DNA of 64,000 nucleotides, taken from IMG/VR virus record IMGVR_UViG_3300035665_000002, positions 62,001-126,000 of that record, one strand, 5' to 3'. Shown piece after piece: positions 39,675 to 48,125 of this stretch; the first letter of the stretch is position 1; each line of letters opens with the position of its first letter. The DNA is from a virus. The notes below the pieces were generated by a model. That model was not told the origin of the DNA. It searched no databases and saw nothing but the letters and a program-made list of their open reading frames with translations. The position numbers were made by a program, and so were the translations under genes.

Positions 39675-39688
39675 TATTAAAAATATTA
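39672..39688. terminator. TAATATT-AAA-AATATTA hairpin containing two stop codons
   Basis: Perfect 7-bp arms. The left arm begins with the TAA stop of the right-reading gene and the right arm, on the other strand, begins with the TAA stop of the left-reading gene. Both transcripts end in the same palindrome. Confidence 0.65.
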
Positions 39689-40096
39689 TACAGTACCAGA
39701 TACATACGCGCTATACAGTTTACTGAAATCTTCGGAAATAGTCTTATGATCAACGATTTTATCTATACTTATGCATAGATTTTCATCGTCACTGACATCG
39801 ATATTGGGATATGCAACGATGTATTTTGCGGCCAAAATTCCGACGATGCATCGCCAAAAAGGCAATTCTAATTGTTGTATTCTTGAAAGCGTAAGATCAT
39901 CGAAAATCAACATCTTTGGTAAATGTGATAATGTTTTGAAAAATCTCTCTAATTGTCGGTCGCCTTTTTTAGCACTGACGTACAGATTGACATTGGAATT
40001 CATCCATGATTCTGTGTTGATACGCCGAGTATCAATATACTTGACCTCAGCATTACGATCCTTAGGAAGGACGTCACAGATACAACAGTTTAGCAT
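39686..40096 (-). CDS. Unknown 136-aa protein with N-terminal Cys pair
   Basis: The start is placed at the ATG of GCATAAAATG; a codon-rich extension of three residues upstream lies in the box. The N-terminus MLNCCICDVLPKDR has three close cysteines. The rest is a mixed fold with no catalytic signature. Function unknown. Confidence 0.7.
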   Translation of the reverse strand: MLNCCICDVLPKDRNAEVKYIDTRRINTESWMNSNVNLYVSAKKGDRQLERFFKTLSHLPKMLIFDDLTLSRIQQLELPFWRCIVGILAAKYIVAYPNIDVSDDENLCISIDKIVDHKTISEDFSKLYSAYVSGTV

Positions 40097-40105
40097 TTTA
40101 TGCAT

Positions 40106-40462
40106 CTATATATTAATCTGACCGTCAGAGTCCGTCTTTATTGTGTATATTTCTGCTATACACGTTTGTAAATCCAAAGTACCTCTATATTCGAAGTTTT
40201 CACCGATTAAATGCCGGCCCGTAATACAAATCGGAGCGTAAAATATATGCTCACATTGTCTACGCATATTAAAATGAAAGATTTCGTCCGTAATACCAAA
40301 GGAGTCATAAGTTTTGTTCAATTTGATGACCGCGATATCAGAAAAATATCCCGGGGTTAAGAGTATCGTAGAGGTTTTGTTACCAAGTATCACAAAACCA
40401 GGATGTTTCGCGTACGTTAAATACGATGAAAAGTGTTTGACAGCAATCATAAGAGGTGTCAT
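40106..40462 (-). CDS. Unknown 118-aa protein
   Basis: The start box TTATAAAAATG ends in an ATG at 40469 that is out of frame; it would code for only about 29 residues. The ATG seven bases further (40462) opens the long frame MTPLMIAVKHFSSYLTYAK. The protein looks like a small beta-rich domain. No motif is recognised. It is divergent from the membrane protein at 40487. Confidence 0.65.
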   Translation of the reverse strand: MTPLMIAVKHFSSYLTYAKHPGFVILGNKTSTILLTPGYFSDIAVIKLNKTYDSFGITDEIFHFNMRRQCEHIFYAPICITGRHLIGENFEYRGTLDLQTCIAEIYTIKTDSDGQINI

Positions 40463-40486
40463 AAGACATTTTTATAATATTATAAA

Positions 40487-41128
40487 ACGACAACACCAAA
40501 TTTGGCATACCCTAGCCTCAAACAGGTTGGCGATGATATTGCGAAGACTGCAGCCGAAGCAAAATCGGCGATGATTTTGACAGCTATTCTCACTATTGTA
40601 TTGATCGTGGCTGTATTTTACATACTACACGAAAGACGCCGCATAGACGATCTTCAGAATGGACCGCCGTCGGAGAATGAAATCACTGTCGCCGATATAT
40701 TAGAGACCACTCATTTACGTCTATTTGTAACACTGTCGACGTTGGCAGCGATTTTCGGTGCATTATATCTTACATACTATATTGTCAAGACCGAAAAGCG
40801 TGACGCTACAACTCTTGTTTATGCCTTCGTTATTGGTCTTCTTGGATATGTCGGATTCAGAATTTTCCTGTCAAGCCTAAACATTACCACAGAAAAAGCC
40901 ACAGCGATGCCAACGTTCGTTTACGAATCTATCAAAAATGTCGAGAATATGGCATCGATGGGAGCTTTTATTCTCCTTGGATTTTTGGTGAGTTTGCACG
41001 TCTTTGCAAAGCCTCCGCCGTCAATGCCCACGGGATCTGGAAAAGGCGCAGAATATGTACCTGGTGGTTTCATTGATTTCTCGAGTCTAAACGCCATCCA
41101 GCGACGTGCTGTAACTGCATCTTCTTAA
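40487..41128 (+). CDS. Four-helix membrane protein (ACG start)
   Basis: The box reads ATTATAAAACGACA; ACG replaces ATG and gives (M)TTPNLAYPSLKQVGDDIAK, 213 aa. The first in-frame ATG is inside the first membrane helix. Four hydrophobic helices are visible: MILTAILTIVLIVAVFYIL, LFVTLSTLAAIFGALYLTY, VYAFVIGLLGYVGFRIFL and MGAFILLGFLVSLHVFA. A Gly-rich soluble tail follows (GSGKGAEYVPGGFIDF). Probably a virion or host membrane protein. Confidence 0.75.
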   Translation, partial: TTTPNLAYPSLKQVGDDIAKTAAEAKSAMILTAILTIVLIVAVFYILHERRRIDDLQNGPPSENEITVADILETTHLRLFVTLSTLAAIFGALYLTYYIVKTEKRDATTLVYAFVIGLLGYVGFRIFLSSLNITTEKATAMPTFVYESIKNVENMASMGAFILLGFLVSLHVFAKPPPSMPTGSGKGAEYVPGGFIDFSSLNAIQRRAVTASS

Positions 41129-41178
41129 TCTACGATTTTAAATTAATATATTTATAATATAAACTAACACATACTTTT

Positions 41179-41610
41179 TTACATCATTGTAGATGACAAT
41201 CCTACGAAAAAACCACCAGGAGAATCGCCGCGTAAAGTGAGCTCTCGATAATGCTGACATGCAACACATTCAGAACATATCATGGTAACGAAAATATCAT
41301 GTTCGTAATTGTTGGTCTCGATGCCGTATCGTGAATGTATATTATCTCTCATTTTCATTAAAAGTAGTGGCCCAATTGGTAATTGTGGACAATATACTCC
41401 ACAGCACATTAAAACCACACAACATTCAATGGAGAGATCACGATTCCCGTGCTTGAGGAAATTGTACTGTCTTGAAAGTTGACACGGATAACAACAGAGA
41501 ACGTCTAGCGTCGACATTGGGTAGTCAAAACAGTCAAGTATTCCGGTTTTCCACGATTGCTTCGGTATAAGTCTATTCTCTTCCACAGGAGGTGCCGTCG
41601 CCGTGTACAT
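41179..41610 (-). CDS. PLAC8-family Cys-rich protein
   Basis: A protein of 143 aa starting at AATAAAATATG. The pattern CCYPCQLSRQYN, then two Cys-rich hydrophobic stretches (CCVVLMCCGVYC), then RYGIETNNYEHD and CSECVACQHYREL is typical of the PLAC8 (Cys-rich domain, plant cadmium resistance/FWL) family. These are small membrane-associated proteins linked to metal efflux and cell-size control in eukaryotes. Acquisition from a host is likely. Its role in the virus is unknown; the Cys content suits a palmitoylated or membrane-embedded virion protein. Confidence 0.7.
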   Translation of the reverse strand: MYTATAPPVEENRLIPKQSWKTGILDCFDYPMSTLDVLCCYPCQLSRQYNFLKHGNRDLSIECCVVLMCCGVYCPQLPIGPLLLMKMRDNIHSRYGIETNNYEHDIFVTMICSECVACQHYRELTLRGDSPGGFFVGLSSTMM

Positions 41611-41689
41611 ATTTTATTCAGATTATTAAAAATCCTTCCTAAATGTCACAGTCAGCGCCACGGTATACACGATCTCGTCCGAGATCCTT

Positions 41690-42808
41690 TTAAAGGCCGT
41701 TATATTTGCGATAATCTCGGTATGTGAGTATCAACAAAAATACTAGACATCCAACGACAGTCACAGCAAAAATGGTACCAAGGTTATCGATATATCGAAT
41801 TATTTTCACCAAAGCTCCATCGATCTTTGTTGCGACATGTACGGCACCATGTAAACCTTTTTGTATATCAAACGAAGCATCACTTATTCCTGTTTTTGCA
41901 CGTTCCGACGTTCGTATGGCTGTTTTTGTCACCGTGGCAAGCATTTTGCAGGTTTCCTCCTTCACAGATTTCACTTCCACAATCGCCAATTTAACAGCGG
42001 TATTTACCTCTGTGTTAGCCTCATTTAACATGTCCTGGACGATACTCATGGATTCGTTCAGGGCCGCCTCAAAGTCTTTTACAATGATGTCTATCATGTT
42101 TTCGCATGCATGTAGTAAATTCTTGGCAACGGTTAGAATGTTTTCGGCTATAATTTGAAACACGAGACACGTATCCACGACGCTAGATCGCACTGTGAAA
42201 GACATTGCTGTCGGTAGCGTTCCGATAGCTTTACCGATAGTCGCTACGGCTTCATTTATGATTGGTACGTCAGCATTCATGGTATTTGTCAAATCCAGAT
42301 TTACAGTCGCTGTTAGACCATCAAACGCGGTTGTTAACTTTGACATCAAAACAGATCCTTGAGCATACGCAGTTTGTTGGAGTTTTAACAGTGCGTCGAA
42401 AGTGTCGGCGGCGACCTCGAGAACATCTTTAATGTCCTTGTGAACGGTCTTTGATGTTCCTGTTATGATGAGCATCGTAAAACGTATTTCAGATTCCAAA
42501 ACACCGGCAATTTTTGGAACAATGGTTATCAGCTGATCGATAATGAAACCTGACGCCGCAACAGTGTTCCCAAACCCTGGGAATACATCTTCGACAGCAG
42601 TGGCTATAAATTTTATTAAACCCCCTAAAACATTACTTACAACGAAATGTACGATATCTTGAACAGGGCCTTTGAATTCGTTAAAAGCTTCGGTCAAAAG
42701 CCCTCGTATGGGCGAAATAATGTCACCGAACAACGATCTCGTCACAGGAGGCATTGACAGATCTATTTCACATTCTGCGTATACCTCTATGGACTCGGTT
42801 GATCCTAT
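41690..42808 (-). CDS. Long helical protein with C-terminal membrane anchor (ATA start)
   Basis: The open frame extends far upstream through the previous gene, but the box GTATAAAAATAGGA places the start at ATA: (M)GSTESIEVYAECEIDLSMPP. The ATG at MPPVTRS, 17 codons later, is an alternative. About 300 residues of amphipathic helix rich in Ala, Thr and Val are followed by one membrane helix (FAVTVVGCLVFLLILTYRDY). The layout and the LGTI-helix-TYRxY end match the protein at 58583, so the two look paralogous. Possible fusion or entry-complex component, by layout only. Confidence 0.7.
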   Translation of the reverse strand: MGSTESIEVYAECEIDLSMPPVTRSLFGDIISPIRGLLTEAFNEFKGPVQDIVHFVVSNVLGGLIKFIATAVEDVFPGFGNTVAASGFIIDQLITIVPKIAGVLESEIRFTMLIITGTSKTVHKDIKDVLEVAADTFDALLKLQQTAYAQGSVLMSKLTTAFDGLTATVNLDLTNTMNADVPIINEAVATIGKAIGTLPTAMSFTVRSSVVDTCLVFQIIAENILTVAKNLLHACENMIDIIVKDFEAALNESMSIVQDMLNEANTEVNTAVKLAIVEVKSVKEETCKMLATVTKTAIRTSERAKTGISDASFDIQKGLHGAVHVATKIDGALVKIIRYIDNLGTIFAVTVVGCLVFLLILTYRDYRKYNGL

Positions 42809-42810
42809 TT

Positions 42811-43314
42811 TTATACGATTTTGTTTTTGTTCGCGCCAAAATATTTCGTTGATCGACAATTCCAATAGAGAGTCAAAGCAACGGCTATACAAGCAACTGA
42901 TAATATTTGAAAACCGGTTTTCAAATGATGTGTAACACCGAGCCATTCGTGACCAAGATAGAAATTCGGCACAGACAACAAAATCGACAACAGTCCGCCA
43001 AATACCAACAAATTCATGACGTCGTGGTTCCCAGAATAATTTTCTGAAAGATGATTTATAAGCGTTACTGTAACTATTATAGAAATGGCCAATGTTCCAG
43101 AATGCAAAACAGTGCAATCATCGTCGCGGGAGCCTGGATGCCACACTAGTAATGCGAGTGGTATAGTAAAAATGAGTCCCACGAAAAACGATAAAAATGA
43201 TGGTTCTTTGGTGCAGACATATACCAAAATAATGATCCATATGACAAGAAAAATGGCATGAATAATACGAATAATCCTGCGGACTTTTTCTTCATGTTCC
43301 TCGTCGTCCGGCAC
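42811..43314 (-). CDS. Five-helix membrane protein (GTG start)
   Basis: A protein of 167 aa. The box TTTATAAAAGTGCCG puts GTG at the initiator position, giving (M)PDDEEHEEKVRRIIRI. An in-frame ATG lies four codons earlier but inside the box. Five hydrophobic segments are seen, from IIHAIFLVIWIIILVYVC to FQILSVACIAVALTLYW. The stop TAA is part of the TATAAAA box of the next gene. With that next gene it forms a two-gene cassette that recurs at 58583-59858. Confidence 0.75.
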   Translation of the reverse strand: MPDDEEHEEKVRRIIRIIHAIFLVIWIIILVYVCTKEPSFLSFFVGLIFTIPLALLVWHPGSRDDDCTVLHSGTLAISIIVTVTLINHLSENYSGNHDVMNLLVFGGLLSILLSVPNFYLGHEWLGVTHHLKTGFQILSVACIAVALTLYWNCRSTKYFGANKNKIV

Positions 43315-43342
43315 TTTTATAAACATTTCTGATACGTATAAA

Positions 43343-46024
43343 ATGGAGGAAGTCGATGTTACTAAAGTAGTTACGTCCGTGAATCGTTTGTCAGATTTGT
43401 ACGCGACGGCAGCGATTACAAATGTTGAATATATATCGACTAGAATCGCAAATCATCACGGTAATTATTTTGAATGTGTACTGAATCCCAAAAACACCAG
43501 CGACCAGATTATGCTTTACGAAGAAGTCACCGGTTCACACCCGATATGTTCTCTCTGTCATAGGCAGAGAACGTCAGAATGTATCGGACATCGCTTAGGA
43601 ATTTTGTTGCCTTTTTTGTACATTCAACCACAATTTACCCACTATTTTATCAAGGTTTTGAACGCTATTTGTATAAATGTAAATGTCACCAGGGACGGTA
43701 AAATAACTCTTAGTGGATGCTGTTCAGGAAGATCGTCGGTAATTAAAACGTCCGGGTCTATTGTATCGCGAATAACATCTGCGAACAAGTGTCAAAAATG
43801 CTCACTGGAGCGCACTGGATCAGAGAAATTTGCTGTAGGAAATTGCGGCGATCTTACTTATACGATAGGCAAAATGATACATCCTGTTTCATTAAACATG
43901 ATAATGGAGTATATTACAAAGAATCTAACAAATGTCCAAGAAGCACTTAAAAATTATGGCATCGGTAACGACTTGCGTTTTATGGTCTCAGATACATTAT
44001 ATCTACCTCCATATCAACTTCGCCAGGACATGTCTTCGCACAAAAACTACGAAACTTCCAAGTATAAAGACATCGTTTTAGAATGTCAAAGTATTCCATA
44101 TCCGAGATGTCAAGAATCTATAAATTGTTCGTCAAACGAGTATTCTGCAGCATATGCAGCGATATATTCAAAAATAGCTGCATTAACATGTGCTAAGCCT
44201 ATAAACCCAGAGTATGAAACACTGTTTCATCGATTACCAACAAAACATGGCTATATCCGTGAACATATTACATCGGCGTACGCGTCGAATGTTGGTCGCG
44301 GCGTAGTCATTCCATCGCCAGGGAACATCGGAGAATTCGGAATATCTGAGTTTTACAGAAAACTTTGTACGTCAGAAATAGCGAATATTTATACGATAAA
44401 TCGCTTGCGTTTGTTATCGCGGGAAGGACTCGTAGCATGGATTTTACCCTATGGTTCTACACAAACTGAAAAGTATAAGCCGTCGATGGAAATTCACCTC
44501 GGTGATCTCGTTTGGCGCAATTTAATGCAAGGTGATTTCGCAACAGCTAATCGTCAACCAACACTGTATAGAAAATCACTTATGGGTCATGTTATACGTT
44601 ATGCAACGCATGCGTGCGTAGAGCTAAATAATGCAGAAACTACCGCATATAATGCCGATCACGATGGTGACGAAATGAATACCCATCCAGCATCCAATTT
44701 TGCCGCATCTATGGAGTTGCGTTCACATGCACATGTCATTAACAATATTGCTGGTTCAGGTGCTCCAGCAATGGCTCCGGTGTTTCACGAATTGGCTATC
44801 ATGATGATTCTTTCCATAAGGGCAGATTGTGTTGTAGAAAATCCCGATGATTATTTGGGAGCATATACAAAAACAGCCGATTTAGACCGTAGACTAGCTT
44901 CTTATAAATGGCGACGCGAACGCATTTTAGATATCGCTGACAGTACAATTGTACGTACCTATCGTGACGTTTGTTCACTATTATTTCCAGAAGATTTTAC
45001 TTATAATGGCCATGCTGGATTGAAAATTCGCGATGGCATTTTGGTAGCCGGTGAGTTCGAGAAAAAGAACATCGGTTTGGTATCGAATTCGATTACACAC
45101 GCGTTGTTATTTTATTCGTCTAAACGTACTGCCATGTTTATAAATGATGTCATAAAGATTTGTGCAGTATACATGAACACTAACGTTATTTCTTTCAATC
45201 CCTCTGACATGATTCAGACAGATGAATACTATGGTTCTATCGCTACGCTAGTGAATTCTGCGCGTCAACAGTTAGAAGATGTTTTGCAGAAAAAAAGCGT
45301 GGCTAGATCTGATTTTGAGCGTGATCAACTAGAACGTAAAATTGCTCTGTTAGCATCGGCACCTGTCACTCACGTAATGAAATCTCTAAGTCAAACAAAG
45401 AATATTTATGAAGCCAGAATTGCCCAAATGCGTACATCCGGTGCCACCGAAGATGACATAAAAGCTGTTCGTGACGAATGCATGAAAAAGCGCATAAATA
45501 ACATATTCGAAATCATGTATTTGTCAGAATGTCGAGGAAGTCCAAAAAATGCGACTCAAATGGCGATGATTTTGGGTGCACAGTACGTTGGATCAAATAG
45601 AACAGATGCCTCAAAAATGCCACTTTTGTACAATCGTCACGCTCAACGTAACCCAGATGGCTCAGAGAAACAGACAGCTATAGGCAATGGAATTATCGAT
45701 AGTAGTTTCATGAATGGTTTAACGCCAGAACAATATGCCATTCACTCTGCACCCGTAAGATATTCGGTAGTTGTCGGTAAAACAGAGATCGCAAACACTG
45801 GATATCGATCGATGCAAATGTCTACTATTCACGGCCAATACGTAGTAGAATCGGATTTGTCACTCACTGGTGGAAATATGCTTGTTACCAAGTGTGTGGG
45901 AGCATTTATGAATCCAGAAACATTGTTGTCAAAATCGTATAAAGGTCACGGTGTAGCACTATTTGTAGATCCTACGATATTGGTGAACTCTGTTAATTAT
46001 ATGCTAGATAAAAGTGGACTATGA
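43343..46024 (+). CDS. DNA-directed RNA polymerase largest subunit, N-terminal part (A')
   Basis: A protein of 893 aa starting at GTATAAAATGG. Zinc ligands CSLCHRQRTSECIGH at 69-83 match the RPB1 clamp finger. The catalytic loop reads NADHDGDEMN at about 436-445; the three metal-binding aspartates are kept and the usual Phe is His. A conserved funnel stretch near 800 (SFMNGLTPEQYAIHS) resembles the NSFxxGLxPxEFFFHxM block. The chain stops after this region and lacks the bridge-helix/trigger-loop half, which is at 55670-57574 as a separate gene. Transcribes viral genes, presumably in the cytoplasm. Confidence 0.9.
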   Translation: MEEVDVTKVVTSVNRLSDLYATAAITNVEYISTRIANHHGNYFECVLNPKNTSDQIMLYEEVTGSHPICSLCHRQRTSECIGHRLGILLPFLYIQPQFTHYFIKVLNAICINVNVTRDGKITLSGCCSGRSSVIKTSGSIVSRITSANKCQKCSLERTGSEKFAVGNCGDLTYTIGKMIHPVSLNMIMEYITKNLTNVQEALKNYGIGNDLRFMVSDTLYLPPYQLRQDMSSHKNYETSKYKDIVLECQSIPYPRCQESINCSSNEYSAAYAAIYSKIAALTCAKPINPEYETLFHRLPTKHGYIREHITSAYASNVGRGVVIPSPGNIGEFGISEFYRKLCTSEIANIYTINRLRLLSREGLVAWILPYGSTQTEKYKPSMEIHLGDLVWRNLMQGDFATANRQPTLYRKSLMGHVIRYATHACVELNNAETTAYNADHDGDEMNTHPASNFAASMELRSHAHVINNIAGSGAPAMAPVFHELAIMMILSIRADCVVENPDDYLGAYTKTADLDRRLASYKWRRERILDIADSTIVRTYRDVCSLLFPEDFTYNGHAGLKIRDGILVAGEFEKKNIGLVSNSITHALLFYSSKRTAMFINDVIKICAVYMNTNVISFNPSDMIQTDEYYGSIATLVNSARQQLEDVLQKKSVARSDFERDQLERKIALLASAPVTHVMKSLSQTKNIYEARIAQMRTSGATEDDIKAVRDECMKKRINNIFEIMYLSECRGSPKNATQMAMILGAQYVGSNRTDASKMPLLYNRHAQRNPDGSEKQTAIGNGIIDSSFMNGLTPEQYAIHSAPVRYSVVVGKTEIANTGYRSMQMSTIHGQYVVESDLSLTGGNMLVTKCVGAFMNPETLLSKSYKGHGVALFVDPTILVNSVNYMLDKSGL

Positions 46025-46484
46025 TTTTATTTACGGAATCATGTTATCACTCGTAATCGTAACTATTTTGTGTGAAATAGGCGTATATAGAGCAGAAAAT
46101 TGTGACGATGAATCATCCGAAGACATGGTTATTGATAGTGACAATCACAATGTACATCTGAAATTTTTATTACTATTTCGATGGATATCACTTTTGTCGG
46201 ACTTTTCTCTAGCAATGTCATTTACGGCATTGTCACTAATTCAAACGGGCCATATACGTCATTTTGATATCTTTGCGTGGGTATATTTTGGAATACGTTT
46301 GGTTATTACTTGTTATTTGCAATATGATAAAAATTTAATACGTGGAAAAGACAGTCTTGCGTGTAATTTTATACGATCGGTTCCTGTTGCAACGACAGTG
46401 TTTGGATTATTGGCCATTGCTGATATTTTTACGACTTGGGTTGCATCGCACAAATCCAAGACCAAAGAAAAAATAAAAATTTAA
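46014..46484 (+). CDS. Multi-pass membrane protein (GTG start)
   Basis: A protein of 156 aa overlapping the polymerase stop by 11 bases. The box AGATAAAAGTGGAC puts GTG at the initiator position: (M)DYDFIYGIMLSLVIV. The next in-frame ATG is nine codons later, inside the first membrane helix. Four or five hydrophobic helices with an acidic loop (NCDDESSEDMVIDSDNH). No family is recognised. Confidence 0.7.
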   Translation: MDYDFIYGIMLSLVIVTILCEIGVYRAENCDDESSEDMVIDSDNHNVHLKFLLLFRWISLLSDFSLAMSFTALSLIQTGHIRHFDIFAWVYFGIRLVITCYLQYDKNLIRGKDSLACNFIRSVPVATTVFGLLAIADIFTTWVASHKSKTKEKIKI

Positions 46485-46490
46485 TAAAAG

Positions 46491-47156
46491 ATGGCTGATT
46501 CTAATGCTATGGTTACGATCACAACGGTGATCGTCGCTATTGTAGCGATTGTTGCGATCGTTGTTGCTGCTTTTGCTTACAGTCGCATTTGTGACTATCA
46601 CAATGCATTCAAGAGTGGTTCGAAGTGGTATGACCTCGTTTCGGTCACTGAATGGGATGAAGGTGTCGGTGGTGGTGACTCCGGTGACAAGCGCGTTGAT
46701 GACGTCCGCAAGATGTTCATGGCAACCGTTGTTTTGAATTTCTTTTTGGCCGTTCCGGTGGGCTTTGCTCTCTATACTCTGGGAGCTCCCGTGGCCGTCG
46801 GCTATGGCATCCTTGCACTCCTCTTGGTCATTTGGTGGACGATGGTATGGTACTACATTGGCAAGATCGGTAACAACGATGTTCTCAATGGCGGTGAAGT
46901 TGAGCCCGATGCCGGATCTACCGGACTTGTCGATGTCAACCATCCGCTGATGTCAGTGGCCTCGTTGAACGTTCTCGGCATGGTTCTGCACTCGTTCTTT
47001 GCCATCGCTGCGGTCGTTTACATCTACCGTTCCAGGTCAACGTTAAAGAGCGTCAAGGGAGGTGTTGACAATTATCTTTCTGTCACTCGGAACGACACGG
47101 AGTCAAGGGCTGAGTTCTGGAACAAGGAGCTCGCCAAGCATTCTAAGCGCTTCTAA
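46491..47156 (+). CDS. Four-helix membrane protein with distinct codon use
   Basis: A protein of 221 aa after TTTAATAAAAGATG. Helices: TITTVIVAIVAIVAIVVAAF, FMATVVLNFFLAVPVGFALY, YGILALLLVIWWTMVWYY and LGMVLHSFFAIAAVVYIY. Third codon positions are clearly richer in C and G than in the genes around it, like the genes at 49253, 53973 and 62825. Strong late expression (a major membrane protein) or recent transfer are both possible. Confidence 0.75.
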   Translation: MADSNAMVTITTVIVAIVAIVAIVVAAFAYSRICDYHNAFKSGSKWYDLVSVTEWDEGVGGGDSGDKRVDDVRKMFMATVVLNFFLAVPVGFALYTLGAPVAVGYGILALLLVIWWTMVWYYIGKIGNNDVLNGGEVEPDAGSTGLVDVNHPLMSVASLNVLGMVLHSFFAIAAVVYIYRSRSTLKSVKGGVDNYLSVTRNDTESRAEFWNKELAKHSKRF

Positions 47157-47194
47157 GATCATAAGTAATGTGTTTCCGAAAAAGACATGACTTG

Positions 47195-47209
47195 AATATC
47201 ATTGATATT
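47195..47209. terminator. AATATCA-T-TGATATT palindrome
   Basis: Perfect 7-bp arms and a 1-nt centre, 38 bases after the stop of the membrane-protein gene and just before the box of the next gene on the same strand. This position argues for a terminator between tandem genes. Confidence 0.6.
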
Positions 47210-47223
47210 TCACTATGGATAAA

Positions 47224-47523
47224 ATGGCCTATTATAATCTGTTTATTGAAGATTGTAACATGTGTCTGCCAGATTGTGAATGGTGTTACGAACTTGGAGC
47301 ATTTGTGTTAAAACCCATCTATATTCCAAATCGGTATGGTATACTCATAAATGGCAGAAAGTTCGCGAATGTACATGTAGCGAAGCGAGTCTTGTATGAA
47401 GAGAAAAGAGATGCGAGAAAGAACGCAGAAGCGTTTAGTGACGATACTCGATTCCCTCTTGCGTACCTTCCGATTTGGCCACATTATGAGTTAATTGGTA
47501 CCAATTGGTACCAAATTCGATAA
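47224..47523 (+). CDS. Unknown 99-aa protein
   Basis: The start is placed at the ATG of GGATAAAATGG; another in-frame ATG lies nine bases upstream, inside the box. Sequence MAYYNLFIEDCNMCLPDCEW has four cysteines in the first 25 residues (CNMC, CEWC), a possible zinc site. The second half is charged. It is the rightmost gene of the segment enclosed by the long inverted repeats and reads outward. Function unknown. Confidence 0.65.
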   Translation: MAYYNLFIEDCNMCLPDCEWCYELGAFVLKPIYIPNRYGILINGRKFANVHVAKRVLYEEKRDARKNAEAFSDDTRFPLAYLPIWPHYELIGTNWYQIR

Positions 47524-47631
47524 TGACACTGTTGTACCGTACTAAATATGTCTTATATTTTTTAAAAGCCCCTCCTAAGTCATGTATCACTATGTGCTAT
47601 ATTGCATTTGGTACAGAGTTATTAACTTTAT

Positions 47632-47649
47632 TTATATTAATTAATATAA
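47632..47649. terminator. 18-bp AT palindrome
   Basis: A perfect, loop-less palindrome (TTATATTAATTAATATAA) lies between the 99-aa gene and copy 2 of the long inverted repeat. It could end transcription of the 99-aa gene. Confidence 0.4.
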
Positions 47650-47687
47650 TAGGATATTTTTTAAATATACAGAATCTTATACTTGAA

Positions 47688-48018
47688 AGAGGGGTGTCTC
47701 TTTTTAAGAGGGGGTGTTTATTTTTTAAGTGTCAATCATTTCTTTTAATTTTTGTGTCAATTATATAATAATTATTATAAATATAACATAACTATGGTAT
47801 TTTTAAGTATATTTTAAAAAAGCATTGATTTTCAATTGACATTCAATTGACACCCATTTTCAGGACCTTTAACATATGTTAAAATTATCGGTAATTTGCG
47901 TTGTGATAAATAATTTCACTGAGTCATTGACACTTGTGAATGTCAATGGGGTACCCATTTGTGATGATTTTTGATCCTGCAGATTCGTTTTATCGGTATT
48001 TTTGATTAAATAATTTGC
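47688..48018. repeat. Long inverted repeat, copy 2
   Basis: Reverse-complement copy of 31951-32288. The G-rich end (GGGGTGTC, GAGGGGGTG) faces the enclosed 15.4-kb segment, as the C-rich end of copy 1 does. Short insertions and substitutions distinguish the two, mainly near 47870 and 47980. The dyad TTGACA sites and TATAATAATTATTATAAATAT block are conserved. No gene crosses it. Confidence 0.85.
47925..47948. repeat. Dyad CATTGACA-N8-TGTCAATG in copy 2
   Basis: Same 8-bp arms and spacing as 32021-32044, with the spacer in reverse complement. Conservation of the dyad in both copies supports a protein-binding role. Confidence 0.6.
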
Positions 48019-48125
48019 TCCAGAAAGTGATATTTTTGGAAATGAATTTAGAAAATATATAATAAGGGTTTCAAATTGAATTTAAGTTAAAATATTTATA
48101 CACGAAAATACATACGCTATAAAAT

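Noticed and set aside
42811-43117. N-terminal extension of the 372-aa anchored protein through the previous gene
   Set aside because: That stretch is the membrane protein gene in another frame; the box and ATA at 42808 give a natural start.
47505-47768. 87-codon ORF entering inverted-repeat copy 2
   Set aside because: It runs from one gene's end into the repeat, has no box, and the frame is not conserved in copy 1.
31951-48018. The 15.4-kb segment as a Maverick- or virophage-type transposon
   Set aside because: It contains RNA polymerase A' and other core-type virus genes with the same start boxes, and no integrase, protein-primed polymerase or packaging ATPase was seen.
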